Positions 63,489-64,000 of a DNA stretch of 64,000 nt are shown piece by piece (the first letter of the stretch is position 1; each line of letters begins with the position of its first letter). Position numbers and translations under genes: made by a program. The DNA lies in NCBI RefSeq assembly GCF_029846235.1, contig NZ_JARVWP010000005.1, forward strand, positions 62,001 through 126,000, read 5' to 3'. Origin of the DNA: Bradyrhizobium sp. CER78 (GTDB taxonomy: Bacteria; Pseudomonadota; Alphaproteobacteria; Rhizobiales; Xanthobacteraceae). The notes below the pieces were generated by a model that saw only the letters and a list, made by a program, of their open reading frames with translations, searched no databases and was not told where the DNA came from.

Positions 63489-64000
63489 TCAAAGCGTCAG
63501 GTTTTCGGACGGCAGCCCAAGCGCTACCCGCCCGTAGTTGGTGCCTGCCGCGTCGAAATTGAAGGCAAGATGCGAGTTCACCGCATGAGCATCGCGGAAT
63601 TGACGCTGCAACGCACCTGATGTGAACAGGCTGCGCGCCCCGCTCGCCGCGAACAGAAGAGACACCGCTTCAGTGCACAGATTGACCGCGAACGCGCCAT
63701 CGCGCCGGAGCCTCGTCTTCGCAGCAATGCCCGGGATATCGCCACGCCGAAGCTCCGCAAGCACCTCGACGCAGTTGGTGCGCATGATCAGCCGCGCGGC
63801 ATCTATCTTCGCCGACGCTTCAGCGATCTTGATTTGTGTGCTCTGCAGGTCCCCGATCTTGGCGCGGTTGTATGTCGAGGCGCGGTATCGCGCGATCTCG
63901 ACATAATCATCAAGGCAAGCCTGGGCATTTCCCAGGCCAACTCCGGACAATACGTAGGGAAACAACGAGAAAACCGGAAGCATGTAGAGCGCGTTCGGAT
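63489..64000 (-). CDS. Acyl-CoA-dehydrogenase-fold flavin monooxygenase, C-terminal part (gene continues past the window)
   Basis: The frame is open from the window edge (PNALYMLPVFSLFPYV) to the stop at 63489, about 170 residues. The helical C-terminal domain (SGVGLGNAQACLDDYVEIAR; STQIKIAEASAKIDAARLIM; AASGARSLFTSGALQRQFRDAHA) is that of group D two-component oxygenases such as HpaB-C2, HsaA and DszC, not a true acyl-CoA dehydrogenase. The flavin reductase gene 10 bp downstream supports this. The 5' part is missing. Confidence 0.85.
   Translation of the reverse strand, partial: PNALYMLPVFSLFPYVLSGVGLGNAQACLDDYVEIARYRASTYNRAKIGDLQSTQIKIAEASAKIDAARLIMRTNCVEVLAELRRGDIPGIAAKTRLRRDGAFAVNLCTEAVSLLFAASGARSLFTSGALQRQFRDAHAVNSHLAFNFDAAGTNYGRVALGLPSENLTL

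Noticed and set aside
1..64000. CRISPR arrays, insertion sequences, tRNA or rRNA genes
   Set aside because: I saw no regularly spaced direct repeats, no transposase or integrase motifs and no tRNA-like cloverleaf; the repeats found are single palindromic intergenic elements.

Overview
The window looks like a chromosomal segment of a Bradyrhizobium-type alphaproteobacterium. This is inferred from the high G+C, the dense strings of ABC, TRAP and tripartite-tricarboxylate (Tct) uptake genes, the Mo-dependent oxidoreductases, and four intergenic palindromic repeats of kinds common in Bradyrhizobium and relatives. I see no rRNA, tRNA, CRISPR array, transposase or phage gene. About 57 protein genes can be supported. 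One is cut by each window edge, and one short gene remnant is present.

Layout. (1) 1-15.8 kb is a surface-polysaccharide cluster. It holds a winged-helix regulator (partial), five glycosyltransferases, two asparagine-synthase-type amidotransferases, two SAM methyltransferases, a hexapeptide acyltransferase, a sugar-nucleotide epimerase/dehydratase and a polysaccharide flippase. Three perfect GTTCA-N5-TGAAC palindromes lie upstream of the regulator and in the asnB/glycosyltransferase divergent promoter; they are a likely private operator. (2) 16-25 kb holds a CaiB-type CoA-transferase, TctA/TctB/TctC, mtnA and mtnP (methylthioadenosine salvage) placed between tctB and tctC, an enoyl-CoA hydratase and a serine-glyoxylate-type aminotransferase. 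(3) 25-32 kb is a 2-hydroxyacid/amino-group module: an MFS carrier, a second paralogous aminotransferase, a GntR regulator, a GlcD-GlcF fused dehydrogenase and a GlcG/HbpS-like protein. A related AT-rich motif lies in both of its plus-strand promoters. (4) 32.3-39.4 kb is a mixed stretch: an actinobacterial-type DapD, an enoyl-CoA hydratase, a bis-MGD molybdoenzyme, and three binding proteins without membrane partners. (5) 39.4-45.2 kb is a catabolic island with an SDR, a GntR regulator, a complete TRAP transporter and a Tat-exported amidohydrolase. (6) 45.3-51.3 kb holds a small membrane protein, a Crp/Fnr regulator, and a GpdQ-like phosphodiesterase co-directional with a complete ABC importer. 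(7) 51.4-64 kb holds a zinc-alcohol-dehydrogenase remnant and a nine-gene minus-strand run (Mo-hydroxylase M/S/L plus a branched-chain-amino-acid-type ABC importer). Divergent from it are an LLM flavin monooxygenase and a PuuE-like deacetylase, and facing those are a TetR regulator, a flavin reductase and an acyl-CoA-dehydrogenase-fold monooxygenase (partial).

How the genes may work together. The last region is the best candidate for an undescribed system. A molybdenum hydroxylase, its own importer, two flavin monooxygenase types with a reductase, and an amide-bond hydrolase together resemble a pathway for importing, hydroxylating, opening and hydrolysing an N-heterocyclic compound. Region 3 reads as oxidation of a 2-hydroxyacid to a 2-oxoacid followed by transamination. 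Region 1 should make a decorated, possibly amidated, methylated and acylated glycan under local control. Substrates are inferred, not shown.
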